49,968 nt of DNA from Lachnospiraceae bacterium UBA935 (GTDB lineage: Bacteria > Bacillota > Clostridia > Lachnospirales > Lachnospiraceae), in NCBI GenBank assembly GCA_002293525.1, contig DBDJ01000057.1, forward strand, positions 1-49,968, read 5' to 3'. A program made the translations under genes and the position numbers. Each line of letters opens with the position of its first letter. Positions within the stretch are counted from its first letter, which is position 1. Positions 15,772 to 25,066 of this stretch are shown here, piece by piece. A model generated the notes under the pieces. It saw only the letters and a list, made by a program, of their open reading frames with translations, did no database searches and had not been told where the DNA came from.

Positions 15772-17604
15772 ATGATGTCAAGATTAAAAAGATTCAATCT
15801 CTTACAGCCCTTTAAGAGTATCAGGACTTCCATGATTTTCTGGTTCAGTCTGCTGATTGTAATTGCCTTGCTTATTTTTTCACTTATTTCGATCCGGTAT
15901 ACGGAAAATACCGTAATGGAGAATTCGATGGAATATACCCTACAGATTATCGGGCAGGTGAACCGTGACATTGATTATTATATCGGGTATATGGAGAATA
16001 TTTCGGCCATGATGACGGAAAGCGGCGATGTCCAAAGATATCTCTTTGCGGATATGGAGGAGGACGAGCGTGAGGTTCTGGAACGGCGTATCATTACCCA
16101 GTTTGACACCGTAATCAAGACCAGGCAGGATATTTCCAATATTGCCGTCGTATCTTCACGGGAACGCTACATCATCAACAACGGCGCGGATCGGCTGAAC
16201 GAAAATATCGCCATGAACGAAGTGGACTGGTATATGGATGCCTTACGCAGGACGAATCACCGGCTGACCGCTTCCCATGTCCAGCATGTGATCCGGAATA
16301 ACTATAAGTGGGTGATTACTTTAGGGAAAGGGATTTTAAACCCGGATTCCGGTTTCAAAGAAGCGGTTTTTTTTATCGACCTGAATTATAAATTAATAAA
16401 AGATCTATGTGAAAATAACAGCCTTGCCACCAACAGTTATGTTTTTATTATTGATGAACAGGGGAAGATTATTTACCATCCGCAGCAGCAGCTGTTATAC
16501 AGCGGCTTGAAAGAAGAAAAAATAGCGGAGGTGCTGGACTGCCCGACCAATTATTTCGTTACCGATGAGGGCCAAGCCAGTCGGCTCTATACGATATCGG
16601 CGTCGGAAAAAACCGGCTGGCTGACCGTGGGCGTGGTCTCTTTGTCCGAATTGATGAAAAATCGCCGTGAGACACAGAATATCTATATTTTTACAGCGGC
16701 CGCCCTTTTATTGTTTACGGTGCTGCTGGCCACCTTCTGGGCCCGGGCCATTACCAGGCCGATAAAAGAACTGAAGGATTCTATGAAAGCGGTGGAAAAA
16801 GGGAATTTTGGCGAAGCCGGCGTTTCGCCCCGCGCTGACAATGAAATCGGCAGTCTCAGCAATTCCTTTAACCTGATGACCGTGCGCATCCAACAATTAA
16901 TGGAGCAGAATACCTATGTGCAGGAAGAAAAACGCAAAAGCGAGCTAAAAGCCCTGCGTTCTCAGATAAATCCGCATTTTCTGTATAACACCTTGGATTC
17001 CATCATCTGGATGGCGGAGGGCGGCAAGAATACTGAAGTGGTGCGGATGACGGCGGCGCTGGCGCGGCTGCTGCGGCAGAGTATCGGCCATGAAAATGAC
17101 CGGGTCACGCTGGAACAGGAAATCGCCCATGCCAGAAGTTATCTCATCATTCAGCAGATGCGCTACCAGGACAAGCTGGAGTATGAAATCCGGATGGACG
17201 AGTCCCTGAGAGACGAAGAGGTGATCAGCCTGATTCTCCAGCCGCTGGTAGAGAATGCCATTTATCATGGAATCAAATATAAAGGATCGAAGGGCCTGGT
17301 CACCATCACTGTTGCCGGACAGGAGGATCATCTGATCCTGAAGGTGGCTGATAACGGCAAAGGCATGGATGCGGAAACCTTACAGCATATCTTTGAAAAA
17401 TCACAGCGTAATGACCAGAATAACGGCGTCGGGGTCTATAACGTCCACACCCGGGTTCAGCTTTATTATGGCATGGAGTATGGCCTCCGCTTTGAAAGTG
17501 AACTGGGATCAGGCACCACCGCTATTATCACCATTCCCCGCGCCCGCCAAGCAGGAACGTCAGGAGACAATGAAAATGAACATGAAGAACATGAAGAACT
17601 ATAA
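15772..17604 (+). CDS. YesM-type sensor histidine kinase
   Basis: A 610-residue membrane kinase. Transmembrane helices lie near residues 18-40 (FWFSLLIVIALLIFSLISI) and 303-323 (YIFTAAALLLFTVLLATFWA), flanking an extracellular Cache-like domain of about 260 residues. A HAMP domain follows, then the His_kinase motif RSQINPHFLYNTLDS with His402, and a C-terminal ATPase domain (PLVENAIYHGI, VADNGKGM, GVGVYNVHTR). It should phosphorylate the YesN regulator encoded just before it. Its last 35 bp overlap the gene for a membrane-anchored sugar-binding protein, suggesting translational coupling and a joint sensing complex. Confidence 0.92.
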   Translation: MMSRLKRFNLLQPFKSIRTSMIFWFSLLIVIALLIFSLISIRYTENTVMENSMEYTLQIIGQVNRDIDYYIGYMENISAMMTESGDVQRYLFADMEEDEREVLERRIITQFDTVIKTRQDISNIAVVSSRERYIINNGADRLNENIAMNEVDWYMDALRRTNHRLTASHVQHVIRNNYKWVITLGKGILNPDSGFKEAVFFIDLNYKLIKDLCENNSLATNSYVFIIDEQGKIIYHPQQQLLYSGLKEEKIAEVLDCPTNYFVTDEGQASRLYTISASEKTGWLTVGVVSLSELMKNRRETQNIYIFTAAALLLFTVLLATFWARAITRPIKELKDSMKAVEKGNFGEAGVSPRADNEIGSLSNSFNLMTVRIQQLMEQNTYVQEEKRKSELKALRSQINPHFLYNTLDSIIWMAEGGKNTEVVRMTAALARLLRQSIGHENDRVTLEQEIAHARSYLIIQQMRYQDKLEYEIRMDESLRDEEVISLILQPLVENAIYHGIKYKGSKGLVTITVAGQEDHLILKVADNGKGMDAETLQHIFEKSQRNDQNNGVGVYNVHTRVQLYYGMEYGLRFESELGSGTTAIITIPRARQAGTSGDNENEHEEHEEL

Positions 17605-18574
17605 AAGATACCTCCCCCTTTGGATATTGGGTATCATTGGCGTACTGACGGTGGTTTTTCTGTATCTTAACAACCGCGGCAACGAAAATGAAACTTATCA
17701 TATCATATATATCCCCAAGATAATCGATGAAACGAGTGATTTTTGGACGGCCTTGATCGAAGGAGTGGAGATGGCGGCGGCTGAATACGGCATGGAGCTG
17801 ACGGTAGTCGCACCGGAAACCGAGGAGGATGTCGAGCGCCAGAATGAGCTGATTCAATGGGCGATTGAACAGCAGCCGGATGCCCTTTTACTTTCTCCCT
17901 GCAGCTATACGGAAACAACGCCCTATGCCCGCAGGGTAGTGGAAGCAGGTATTCCGCTGGTTTTAATTGACTCGGCTCTTGATGAGGAACTGGCAGTATC
18001 CTGTGTGGCGACCGACAATATAAGGATGGGAAGGGTGGAAGGCGATTTCATGAAGCAATTTGTCGCAGGTGACGCACAAATCGCTATTATCGGGCATATG
18101 AAAACCACTTCCACAGCCATTGAAAGAGAAGCGGGCATCCGGGAGGGCCTGGCGGAATATGAAGAAAAAATTGTCGATGTCGTCTTTTGCGATTCGGATT
18201 ACGACAAAGCTTATGAGCTGATGGTGGAACTGATTGAAAGATATCCGGATATTGAACTGGTGGCCGGTACCAATGAGTACTCAGCCGTCGGTGCCGCCAG
18301 AGCGATCAAGGATCTGAATCTGGGCGGTCAGATCAAGGTGGTAGGCATCGACAGTTCACTGGAACAGATTCAGCTGCTGGAGGAGGGAATCTTTGAAGGA
18401 ATCGTCATCCAGAATCCTTTCAAAATGGGATATCTGGGCGCGGAGGCAGCCGCCAAAGTCCTGCGCGGGGAAGACGTTGCCCCGATAGTTGACTCCGGTT
18501 GTGAGCTGATTACCCGCGAGGACGTATATACGGAAGAAAATCAAAAGCTCTTATTTCCGTTTAAGGAGGAATAG
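17570..18574 (+). CDS. Membrane-anchored periplasmic-binding-protein-like sugar sensor
   Basis: A protein of about 334 residues with an N-terminal transmembrane anchor (LPLWILGIIGVLTVVFLYL), followed by a type I periplasmic sugar-binding fold (YIPKIIDETSDFWTALIEG, then ALLLSPC, VLIDSA and VAGTNEYSAVGAARAIKD). There is no lipobox and no cleavable signal, unlike the transporter's own binding protein at 21551. Its gene overlaps the kinase gene by 35 bp. By analogy with XylFII-LytS in Clostridium beijerinckii it probably presents sugar occupancy to the kinase rather than feeding the transporter. Starts at 17570, 17576, 17582 and 17591 are all possible; 17576 is best spaced from AGGAG (17562-17566). 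Confidence 0.85.
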   Translation: MKMNMKNMKNYKRYLPLWILGIIGVLTVVFLYLNNRGNENETYHIIYIPKIIDETSDFWTALIEGVEMAAAEYGMELTVVAPETEEDVERQNELIQWAIEQQPDALLLSPCSYTETTPYARRVVEAGIPLVLIDSALDEELAVSCVATDNIRMGRVEGDFMKQFVAGDAQIAIIGHMKTTSTAIEREAGIREGLAEYEEKIVDVVFCDSDYDKAYELMVELIERYPDIELVAGTNEYSAVGAARAIKDLNLGGQIKVVGIDSSLEQIQLLEEGIFEGIVIQNPFKMGYLGAEAAAKVLRGEDVAPIVDSGCELITREDVYTEENQKLLFPFKEE

Positions 18575-18874
18575 TCACAAAAAGTTATGGACAGAACAAA
18601 AATAATTTAACTCGAATAACAAAAAGTTTGCTTTGATAATAATAAATATCAGGGTATTATAGTCAGAAATTGATTAATGCATTATATAATTGATACAAAA
18701 AGAATGTTTGTAAAAAATGTCAAAATTCTACATAATAGTAGATTTTTAACCCTTTTCAGTAAGAATTTCAATTAAAAAAACGTCAGGGCACCGTTATAAT
18801 TAGTTAATATAGTTAGATATCATTTTGTTGCAATATATCACCGGAATGGGAAACGAATAAAAGGCAGGTAAAAT
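18575..18874 (+). promoter_or_regulatory. AT-rich control region of the sugar ABC transporter operon
   Basis: This 300-bp gap contains no gene. Two candidate promoters are visible. One is TTGATA (18633-18638) with TATTAT (18655-18660) at 16 bp spacing. The other is a perfect TATAAT (18795-18800) with only a weak TTAAAA at 17 bp, which would suit activation by the YesN regulator. A GATATCATTTTG sequence at 18816-18827 resembles the operator-like palindrome before the DeoR gene. No clear terminator follows the sensor gene. Confidence 0.45.
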
Positions 18875-20371
18875 ATGGGCGAAGTAATCTTGACAATGAA
18901 AGGCATTGACAAATCATTTCCTGGGGTCCATGCCCTCAAGGGAGTCGATCTGGAAGTCCGGAAAGGCGAGGTTCTGGCGCTGATGGGCGAGAACGGCGCA
19001 GGCAAATCGACTCTGATGAAAGTATTGACGGGGATTTATTCCTGTGATGCCGGTGAAATCACTTATGAAGGCCGGACCGTGGAGTTTCAGAACCCCAAAG
19101 AAGCACAGGACGCCGGGATAGCCATCGTGCATCAGGAATTAAATATGATGAACCACTTGACGGTGGCGCAGAATATTTTTATCGGCCGGGAATTTATGAA
19201 CGGCAAAATAATTGATGATAAGAAGATGCGGGAAGAAGCCGGCAAGCTTTTTGAGAAACTGAACATCTATATAGACCCGGCGGAAACCATGAGCAATCTG
19301 ACCGTAGGCAAACAGCAGATGTGTGAAATTGCCAAGGCGATATCCAAAGATGTCAAACTGATCGTCTTTGATGAGCCGAGTGCGGCCTTGACGGAAACCG
19401 AGATCGCAGAATTATTTAAGATTATTCGGGATCTGCGGGAACGCCAGCTGGGCATCGTCTATATTTCTCACCGTATGGATGAGATCAAGGTGATTACCGA
19501 CCGCGTGACGGTCATGCGTGACGGCGAATATGTCGGCACCCTGATTACCGAACAATGCACCAAAGACGACATTATCAATATGATGGTCGGACGGACCATC
19601 TATGAAACACCGAAGGAAAAGAGCAATGTCCCTGCCGATGCGCCGGTGGTGCTTAAGGTAGAGAACCTGAACGCCGGCAACATGGTTCAGGACATCAGCT
19701 TTGAACTGCGCAAAGGCGAGATATTAGGATTTTCCGGCCTGATGGGAGCCGGCCGGACGGAAACGGCCAGGGCACTTTTTGGCGCGGATAAGAAGGAGAG
19801 CGGTTCTGTCTATGTAAACGGGCAGCAAGTGACGATCAGCAGTCCACAGGATGCCATTGCAGTGGGCATCGGCTATCTCTCGGAGGACCGGAAGCGCTAC
19901 GGTTTGGTTCTGGATAAGACCGTTGCGGAAAATAACAGCATGTCTACGCTGGAACGATTCTGCCGGGGGCTGTTTATCAACCGTCAGCAGGAAGAGGAGA
20001 CCGCTCAGGAATATGTGGATAAGCTAAAGACCAAGACCCCGACGGTACTCACCAAGGTTATCAGCCTTTCGGGCGGCAACCAACAGAAGGTGGTCATCGG
20101 AAAATGGCTGACCAGGGACTGCGATATTTTGATTTTTGACGAACCTACCCGTGGCATCGATGTGGGAGCAAAAAGTGAAATATATCATTTAATGAACGAA
20201 TTAGTCAAGCAGGGGAAATCAATTATTATGATTTCTTCTGAGATGACGGAGATCCTGCGGATGAGCGACCGCATTATCGTAATGTGTGAAGGTCGCAAAA
20301 CCGGGGACATCGCCATCGAAGATGCGTCTTCCGAGAAAATTATGTATGCGGCGACGCTTAGAAATGAATAG
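18875..20371 (+). CDS. Sugar ABC transporter ATP-binding protein, RbsA/XylG type
   Basis: A 498-residue protein with two ABC domains in tandem, as in RbsA. The first has Walker A GENGAGKST (residues 38-46) and Walker B IVFDEPSAAL. The second has a degenerate Walker A (GLMGAGRTE), an intact signature LSGGNQQKV and Walker B ILIFDEPTRGIDVGAKSE. It energises import of a monosaccharide, here presumably L-fucose given the surrounding pathway. The permease start lies 14 bp after its stop, with the permease ribosome binding site abutting the stop codon. Confidence 0.94.
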   Translation: MGEVILTMKGIDKSFPGVHALKGVDLEVRKGEVLALMGENGAGKSTLMKVLTGIYSCDAGEITYEGRTVEFQNPKEAQDAGIAIVHQELNMMNHLTVAQNIFIGREFMNGKIIDDKKMREEAGKLFEKLNIYIDPAETMSNLTVGKQQMCEIAKAISKDVKLIVFDEPSAALTETEIAELFKIIRDLRERQLGIVYISHRMDEIKVITDRVTVMRDGEYVGTLITEQCTKDDIINMMVGRTIYETPKEKSNVPADAPVVLKVENLNAGNMVQDISFELRKGEILGFSGLMGAGRTETARALFGADKKESGSVYVNGQQVTISSPQDAIAVGIGYLSEDRKRYGLVLDKTVAENNSMSTLERFCRGLFINRQQEEETAQEYVDKLKTKTPTVLTKVISLSGGNQQKVVIGKWLTRDCDILIFDEPTRGIDVGAKSEIYHLMNELVKQGKSIIMISSEMTEILRMSDRIIVMCEGRKTGDIAIEDASSEKIMYAATLRNE

Positions 20372-20384
20372 GGAGGAAAAGAAA

Positions 20385-21470
20385 GTGGGAGAAAATAAAA
20401 AAAGTATCGGCAAGACCATTGTCGGGGCCATCGGAGCCCAGAAACTGATTGCTTTGCTGGCATTGGTTCTGATCTATGTGGTTTTTGGGTTGATAAACCC
20501 GGCGTTCCGTTCTTACCCAACCTTGGTCAGTATCTTTGACGCTTCTTATTACATCGGCCTGATGGCGATCGGGGTGACGTTTGCCATTACGACCGGCGGG
20601 ATCGACCTTTCCATCGGTACGGTTCTGACATGCTCGGCTTTGATTTCCGGCAGCCTGATTACGAAGTATAATTTTCCGGTATGGGTGGGATTGGTTATCT
20701 GTGTCCTGATCGGCGCGTTGTTCGGCCTGATGAACGGGATTATGGTTTCTTATATGAAGCTCCCGCCGTTCATTGCCACGCTGGGAACGATGATGCTCTC
20801 GAAAGGCTTGGGTTCAATTTTTACCAAGGCACAGAGTGTTGCCTGGCCGCAGTCATCAGTGGCGGAAGGCTGGTTCCGCGGTATTTTTAAGATCAATGTA
20901 ATGATTAATGACAAAATGGTGCTGATACCGACCGGCTTTATCCTGTTGATGGTCATTGCTGTCGTAGCTGCAGTGGTCTTGAATAAAACCAAGCCCGGAC
21001 GTTATATCATGGCACTGGGCAGTAATGATGAAGCCACCCGGCTGTCCGGCGTCAATGTGGCTAAATGGCGCACCTTGGCTTATATCATCAGCGGTACCCT
21101 GGCCGGTGTGGCCGGTCTGGCTTATGCCGCGATCTACTCCACGATCTTGCCTGGCGCAGGCGGCGGGTTCGAGCTGGATGCCATTGCCGGAGTAGTAATC
21201 GGCGGCACCTCTATGAGCGGCGGATACGGAACCATATCGGGAACCTTGATCGGTGTGTTCATTATGTCAGTCTTAAAGACCGGGTTGCCGTTTATCGGCC
21301 TTCAGACTCATTATCAGCAGGTGGCGACCGGCATCGTACTCGTATTTGCAGTATTTATGGATGTTCTCAATCGCCGTAAAAAAGGCCAGAGCACGAAACG
21401 CAGCTCACGGCCTGTCAAGAGCATCGGAAAAGCTGGCGACAGCGCAGAAAAAACCGCCAAGTCGGAATAA
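20385..21470 (+). CDS. Sugar ABC transporter permease, RbsC type
   Basis: A polytopic membrane protein of about 361 residues in the RbsC/BPD_transp_2 family, with roughly eight to ten hydrophobic helices. Family signatures include AITTGGIDLSIGTVLTCSAL and GGTSMSGGYGTISGTLIGV. It forms the channel partner of the preceding ATPase. The GTG at 20385 lies eight bases after GGGAGG (20371-20376) and is preferred; an ATG at 20364 would overlap the ATPase gene and precede the site. The C-terminal 30 residues are Lys/Ser-rich and cytoplasmic. Confidence 0.92.
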   Translation: MGENKKSIGKTIVGAIGAQKLIALLALVLIYVVFGLINPAFRSYPTLVSIFDASYYIGLMAIGVTFAITTGGIDLSIGTVLTCSALISGSLITKYNFPVWVGLVICVLIGALFGLMNGIMVSYMKLPPFIATLGTMMLSKGLGSIFTKAQSVAWPQSSVAEGWFRGIFKINVMINDKMVLIPTGFILLMVIAVVAAVVLNKTKPGRYIMALGSNDEATRLSGVNVAKWRTLAYIISGTLAGVAGLAYAAIYSTILPGAGGGFELDAIAGVVIGGTSMSGGYGTISGTLIGVFIMSVLKTGLPFIGLQTHYQQVATGIVLVFAVFMDVLNRRKKGQSTKRSSRPVKSIGKAGDSAEKTAKSE

Positions 21471-21550
21471 GGACATTATCATTGGTGTGAATTCCCGTCG
21501 GGAAATTACATATATACCTAATCTTAACCTAATCTAAGGGAGGAAAAAAC

Positions 21551-22681
21551 ATGAAAAGAAAGTTACTCAGTGTTCTGTTAGCAACAGCAATGACCACCGT
21601 CATTCTGGCTGGCTGCGGCAGCGACACACAGGAAGCATCAACAAGCACTACTACGACGACAGAAAGTGATGCGACAGCGGATGCACCGGCTGACGGCGGC
21701 TCTGACGCATCAGGCGAGATGGGAACGATCTATCTGGTTTCCAAGGGATTTCAGCATCAGTTTTGGCAGGCTGTTTTACAGGGTGCTAACGAAGCGGCCG
21801 CAGAGTATGGTGTTACCGTTGATTTCCAGGGTCCGGATACTGAATCGGACATTGCCCAGCAGGTCAATATGCTGAACAACGCCATTAACAACGCCCCGCC
21901 CGCTATCGGCTTGGCGGCACTGGATACTGAAGCTTGTCTGGAAGCCATCAGTGCTGCTCAGGCGGCCGGCATCCCGATCATCGGCTTTGACTCTGGCGTA
22001 CCGGGAGCTCCGGAAGGTGCTATCTTAGCTACCGTCGCATCGGATAACTATGCTGCCGGTGAACTGGCAGCGACCGAGACCTATGCGCTCATCAAAGACA
22101 CTATCGCATCAGCAACCGCACCCGTCCGGATCGGCGTTCTGAACCAGGATGCTACTTCCGCCTCCATTACCAACCGTGGCAGCGGATTTATTGACAAAAT
22201 GAAATCATTAGTAGAAGCCGATGGCAAAACGGTTTCGATCGAAGGTCATGACTTTTGGCTTAATGAGGTTGATGGGGCTGACGTCGTCATTGACGTAGCA
22301 GTACCGGCTCAGGTAACGGCTGAAGCTTCTTCCATTGATGCTCAGAACATCCTGAACAAATCGGATACAATCTGTATCTTTGGTTCCAATCAGCATTCTG
22401 GTCAGGGCATCCTGAACGGCGATGCTAACTTGGGCAGAGTAGGCGCTGACGTGGTCGGAGTTGCTTTTGACTCCGGAACCCAGATCAATGATGCCGTAAG
22501 ATCAGGCAAGCTGGCCGGCGCGGTTACCCAGGATCCGGTTCAGATCGGTTATTATACGGTGGAACTTTGTGTGAAAGCCGCTAACGGTGAAGCAGTTTCC
22601 GATATGGGAACCGGATGCCAGTGGTTTACGGCAGACAACATGGAAAATCCCGAAATCGCTCCTTGTCTCTATGAAGGTTAA
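21551..22681 (+). CDS. Sugar ABC transporter substrate-binding lipoprotein, RbsB type
   Basis: A 376-residue lipoprotein. The signal peptide ends in lipobox LAGC with lipidated Cys22, followed by a Thr/Ser/Ala/Asp-rich linker to about residue 55. The type I binding fold then begins (GTIYLVSKGFQHQFWQAVL), with IIGFDSGVP and a C-terminal QDPVQIGYYTVELCVKAA typical of RbsB-like proteins. It would capture the sugar outside the membrane for the RbsA/RbsC-type transporter encoded just before it. Its presence confirms that the separate membrane-anchored binding protein at 17570 has another task. Ligand identity is inferred as fucose. Confidence 0.93.
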   Translation: MKRKLLSVLLATAMTTVILAGCGSDTQEASTSTTTTTESDATADAPADGGSDASGEMGTIYLVSKGFQHQFWQAVLQGANEAAAEYGVTVDFQGPDTESDIAQQVNMLNNAINNAPPAIGLAALDTEACLEAISAAQAAGIPIIGFDSGVPGAPEGAILATVASDNYAAGELAATETYALIKDTIASATAPVRIGVLNQDATSASITNRGSGFIDKMKSLVEADGKTVSIEGHDFWLNEVDGADVVIDVAVPAQVTAEASSIDAQNILNKSDTICIFGSNQHSGQGILNGDANLGRVGADVVGVAFDSGTQINDAVRSGKLAGAVTQDPVQIGYYTVELCVKAANGEAVSDMGTGCQWFTADNMENPEIAPCLYEG

Positions 22682-22772
22682 TAAAGTAGTATAAGATAAT
22701 TAGTATTTTGTCACCCGGTTTTGGATCACATTACAAACGTGATGATTGGCAGTAATAAGGAGATATGAAGTA

Positions 22773-22847
22773 ATGATCCTATGCCTGTCCGAAGAAAGTG
22801 CGCTGAGCCGTGCTTACTTTGGACAGGTCTGCCATTATATTAGGTGA
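22773..22847 (+). CDS. Possible 24-residue leader peptide overlapping a hairpin
   Basis: A short frame (ATG 22773, TGA 22845) is preceded by AAGGAG (22757-22762) at ten bases. It would encode MILCLSEESALSRAYFGQVC plus four residues. The same stretch forms a stem-loop: CCTGTCC/GGACAGG (22784-22790/22821-22827), with AAAGT/ACTTT inside (22795-22799/22816-22820). It sits between the binding-protein gene and the chemotaxis gene. It may be a regulatory leader, or a chance frame; no homologue is recognised. Confidence 0.3.
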   Translation: MILCLSEESALSRAYFGQVCHYIR

Positions 22848-22882
22848 TGTGTCGGATTCGCGTAACATCAAGAGGGTTTGAA

Positions 22883-24934
22883 ATGAGCGGGAAAACAACA
22901 TATTCAAAAATCAGGGGAATCAGATTTAAGTTAATCGGTGCTTTTTTTATACCGGTAGTTTTGATCATAATATTGGGAATTCTTTCTTCTTCTGTGGCGT
23001 CGGAAGCCATCATTGATAATTATCAGGAAGCCATACAGAACACGATTGCGAAAACGGCAGAGTATTACGGGATATTGTTTCAGAATGTGGATACGAAATC
23101 CAGAGAACTGGCCAATGACAATATCATCCGCAATTATTATGAAGGGCTCTACAGCTCAGACGCGCTACGGGAGAGTGACAACTATAATCAAGTAATGAGT
23201 AAAATGCGGGCCGCCAAGGACAATGACGATAACATCGGCCTGGTCGGTTTTCTGGCTCCCTATGGAAGAAATACGACTTCCACCGGGATGGCCGCAGCCG
23301 GGCAGTATGCGGAATTTGCCGCTTCGGAGGAAGGCCGGCAGATCGCGGAAGCTACTGGCAATGCGGTGTGGGGCAGCCGTCACACTTATGTTGACGGAAT
23401 GTTAGGTTTACAGGAAAAAGATTACGGATTGACGGTAGGCCGGGCGATTATCGGCAATTCTATGAAGCCGGTGGGTGCGGTCATTATCGATATAAAAAGG
23501 GAAAGCATTCAGGCGCCGCTGAGCACCATCGATCTGCCGGAGGGCAGTATCTGTGCTTTTATTACGGCGGAAGGCCGGGAAATTACCGGGACAGAGGAAT
23601 TAACCGAAAAGATATTCACCTCAGCGCCCTTTTTTACGGTGGCGACGGCCGGTAACCCGGTCTTACAGGAAGTAAGCTATCAGGATGAAACCTATATTTA
23701 TCTGGGGACAGCTGTCGAAATCGGCGGCGGGATGATCTGTGCGCTGATTCCGGAAGCGATGGTGGCGGCTCAGGCCGACGGCATCAGGAATCTGACCTTT
23801 ATCACGGTTGCGGTGGCGATACTCATCGCGATTGTGGTCGGGATGATACTGGCGATGGGCATGGGCCGGGCAATCGGACAGATGAACCGGATGGTGGCGC
23901 AGGCGGCAGGAGGCGACCTGACCGTCATGACCCAGACCGGGCGCAAAGATGAATTTGGGATCTTGGCTCAGAATCTTGACAGCATGTTTGCCGGCATGAA
24001 AAATCTGGTGACCGAGTCCGCCGGTGTGTCCGGGCGGGTGCTGACTTCGGCGGAGACAGTCACGCTGGCTTCCGAAGAGATGGTCAGTGCTTCGCGGGAA
24101 ATATCCGAGGTGATCGAAAAGATGGAAATCGGCCTGGAAAAACAGGCCATGGATGCCCAGAGCTGTCTGCGGAATATGAAAACGCTGGAAGACAAGATCG
24201 CGACCGTGTCCGACGGAACCAATCAAATCGTCCGTTATGTAGACGATACCAAAAACAGCGTCGAAAAAGGGATCAGCGTGGTCGGCAGTCTGGACGAAAA
24301 GGCCAGAGAGACTTCCCGGATTACCCATACTGTCATTGACAACATCAATAATTTGAAGCAAAGAACGGCAGAGATTGAAACTTTCAGCAGTACCATCAGC
24401 AATATTGCGGAGCAGACCAACCTGCTGTCGCTCAATGCCTCAATTGAGGCCGCCCGTGCGGGCGAAAGCGGCCGTGGCTTCAGCGTGGTGGCTGAAGAAA
24501 TCCGTAAGTTAGCTGAGAATTCCAAGGAAGCGGTGGAGCGGATCAACCGGATTGTTCAGGATATTCTCCGGATGACCGAGCAGACGGCGGCAACAGCCGG
24601 TCAGGCAGAAAAAATCGTCGGCGATCAGGCGGAAGCCTTACACAATACCACCGCAACTTTCAGCGACATCAGCCGGCATGTGGCGGGATTATTGGAAAAT
24701 ATCGGCAACATCACCTTCGGGATTAATGAGATTGAAGAGGCCCGGAATGTTACCAGCGAAGCCGTGTCGCGGATTACGGACGTGGTGGAGCAGACCAGCG
24801 TAATCTCCAATCAGGTGCAGGCTGCCGCTCTCCATCAGGTCAATGCTGCTACGGAACTGCATAAGGAGGCCGACGCGCTGACGACACAGTCCGAAGAGAT
24901 GGAAAGCTCGATCAGCCGTTTTATCATATCATAA
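22883..24934 (+). CDS. Methyl-accepting chemotaxis protein
   Basis: A 683-residue transmembrane chemoreceptor. An N-terminal helix (FKLIGAFFIPVVLIIILGIL) and a second near residues 303-327 (TFITVAVAILIAIVVGMIL) enclose a Cache-like extracellular sensor domain of about 260 residues. A HAMP domain follows. The signalling hairpin tip has the invariant EQTNLLSLNASIEAARAGE near residue 510, then FSVVAEEIRKLAENS. It should control CheA through CheW; those genes are not in the window. Its place inside the fucose genes suggests taxis toward fucose, directly or through the binding protein. The ATG at 22883 follows AGAGGG (22871-22876). Confidence 0.93.
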   Translation: MSGKTTYSKIRGIRFKLIGAFFIPVVLIIILGILSSSVASEAIIDNYQEAIQNTIAKTAEYYGILFQNVDTKSRELANDNIIRNYYEGLYSSDALRESDNYNQVMSKMRAAKDNDDNIGLVGFLAPYGRNTTSTGMAAAGQYAEFAASEEGRQIAEATGNAVWGSRHTYVDGMLGLQEKDYGLTVGRAIIGNSMKPVGAVIIDIKRESIQAPLSTIDLPEGSICAFITAEGREITGTEELTEKIFTSAPFFTVATAGNPVLQEVSYQDETYIYLGTAVEIGGGMICALIPEAMVAAQADGIRNLTFITVAVAILIAIVVGMILAMGMGRAIGQMNRMVAQAAGGDLTVMTQTGRKDEFGILAQNLDSMFAGMKNLVTESAGVSGRVLTSAETVTLASEEMVSASREISEVIEKMEIGLEKQAMDAQSCLRNMKTLEDKIATVSDGTNQIVRYVDDTKNSVEKGISVVGSLDEKARETSRITHTVIDNINNLKQRTAEIETFSSTISNIAEQTNLLSLNASIEAARAGESGRGFSVVAEEIRKLAENSKEAVERINRIVQDILRMTEQTAATAGQAEKIVGDQAEALHNTTATFSDISRHVAGLLENIGNITFGINEIEEARNVTSEAVSRITDVVEQTSVISNQVQAAALHQVNAATELHKEADALTTQSEEMESSISRFIIS

Positions 24935-25018
24935 ATATGATATTGTTCAGACCCTAGTGCGTTACGATTCATATCCTGGCCGAAATGCATCAAACCACTG
25001 TTTCACAGATTTAAATTA

Positions 25019-25048
25019 TTGCCTATCGACAACATTAAGGTTTATAAT
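25019..25048 (+). promoter_or_regulatory. Candidate promoter upstream of fucI
   Basis: TTGCCT (25019-25024) is followed after 18 bp by a perfect TATAAT (25043-25048). The 298-bp gap before fucI otherwise contains the dispersed repeat element at 25067-25190, which would then lie in the 5' untranslated region of the fucI-kinase transcript. Confidence 0.45.
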
Positions 25049-25066
25049 GCCAATAGGAATAATACT

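Noticed and set aside
20364..20384. ATG 20364 as the permease start
   Set aside because: It overlaps the end of the ATPase gene and precedes the GGGAGG site; GTG 20385 is correctly spaced.
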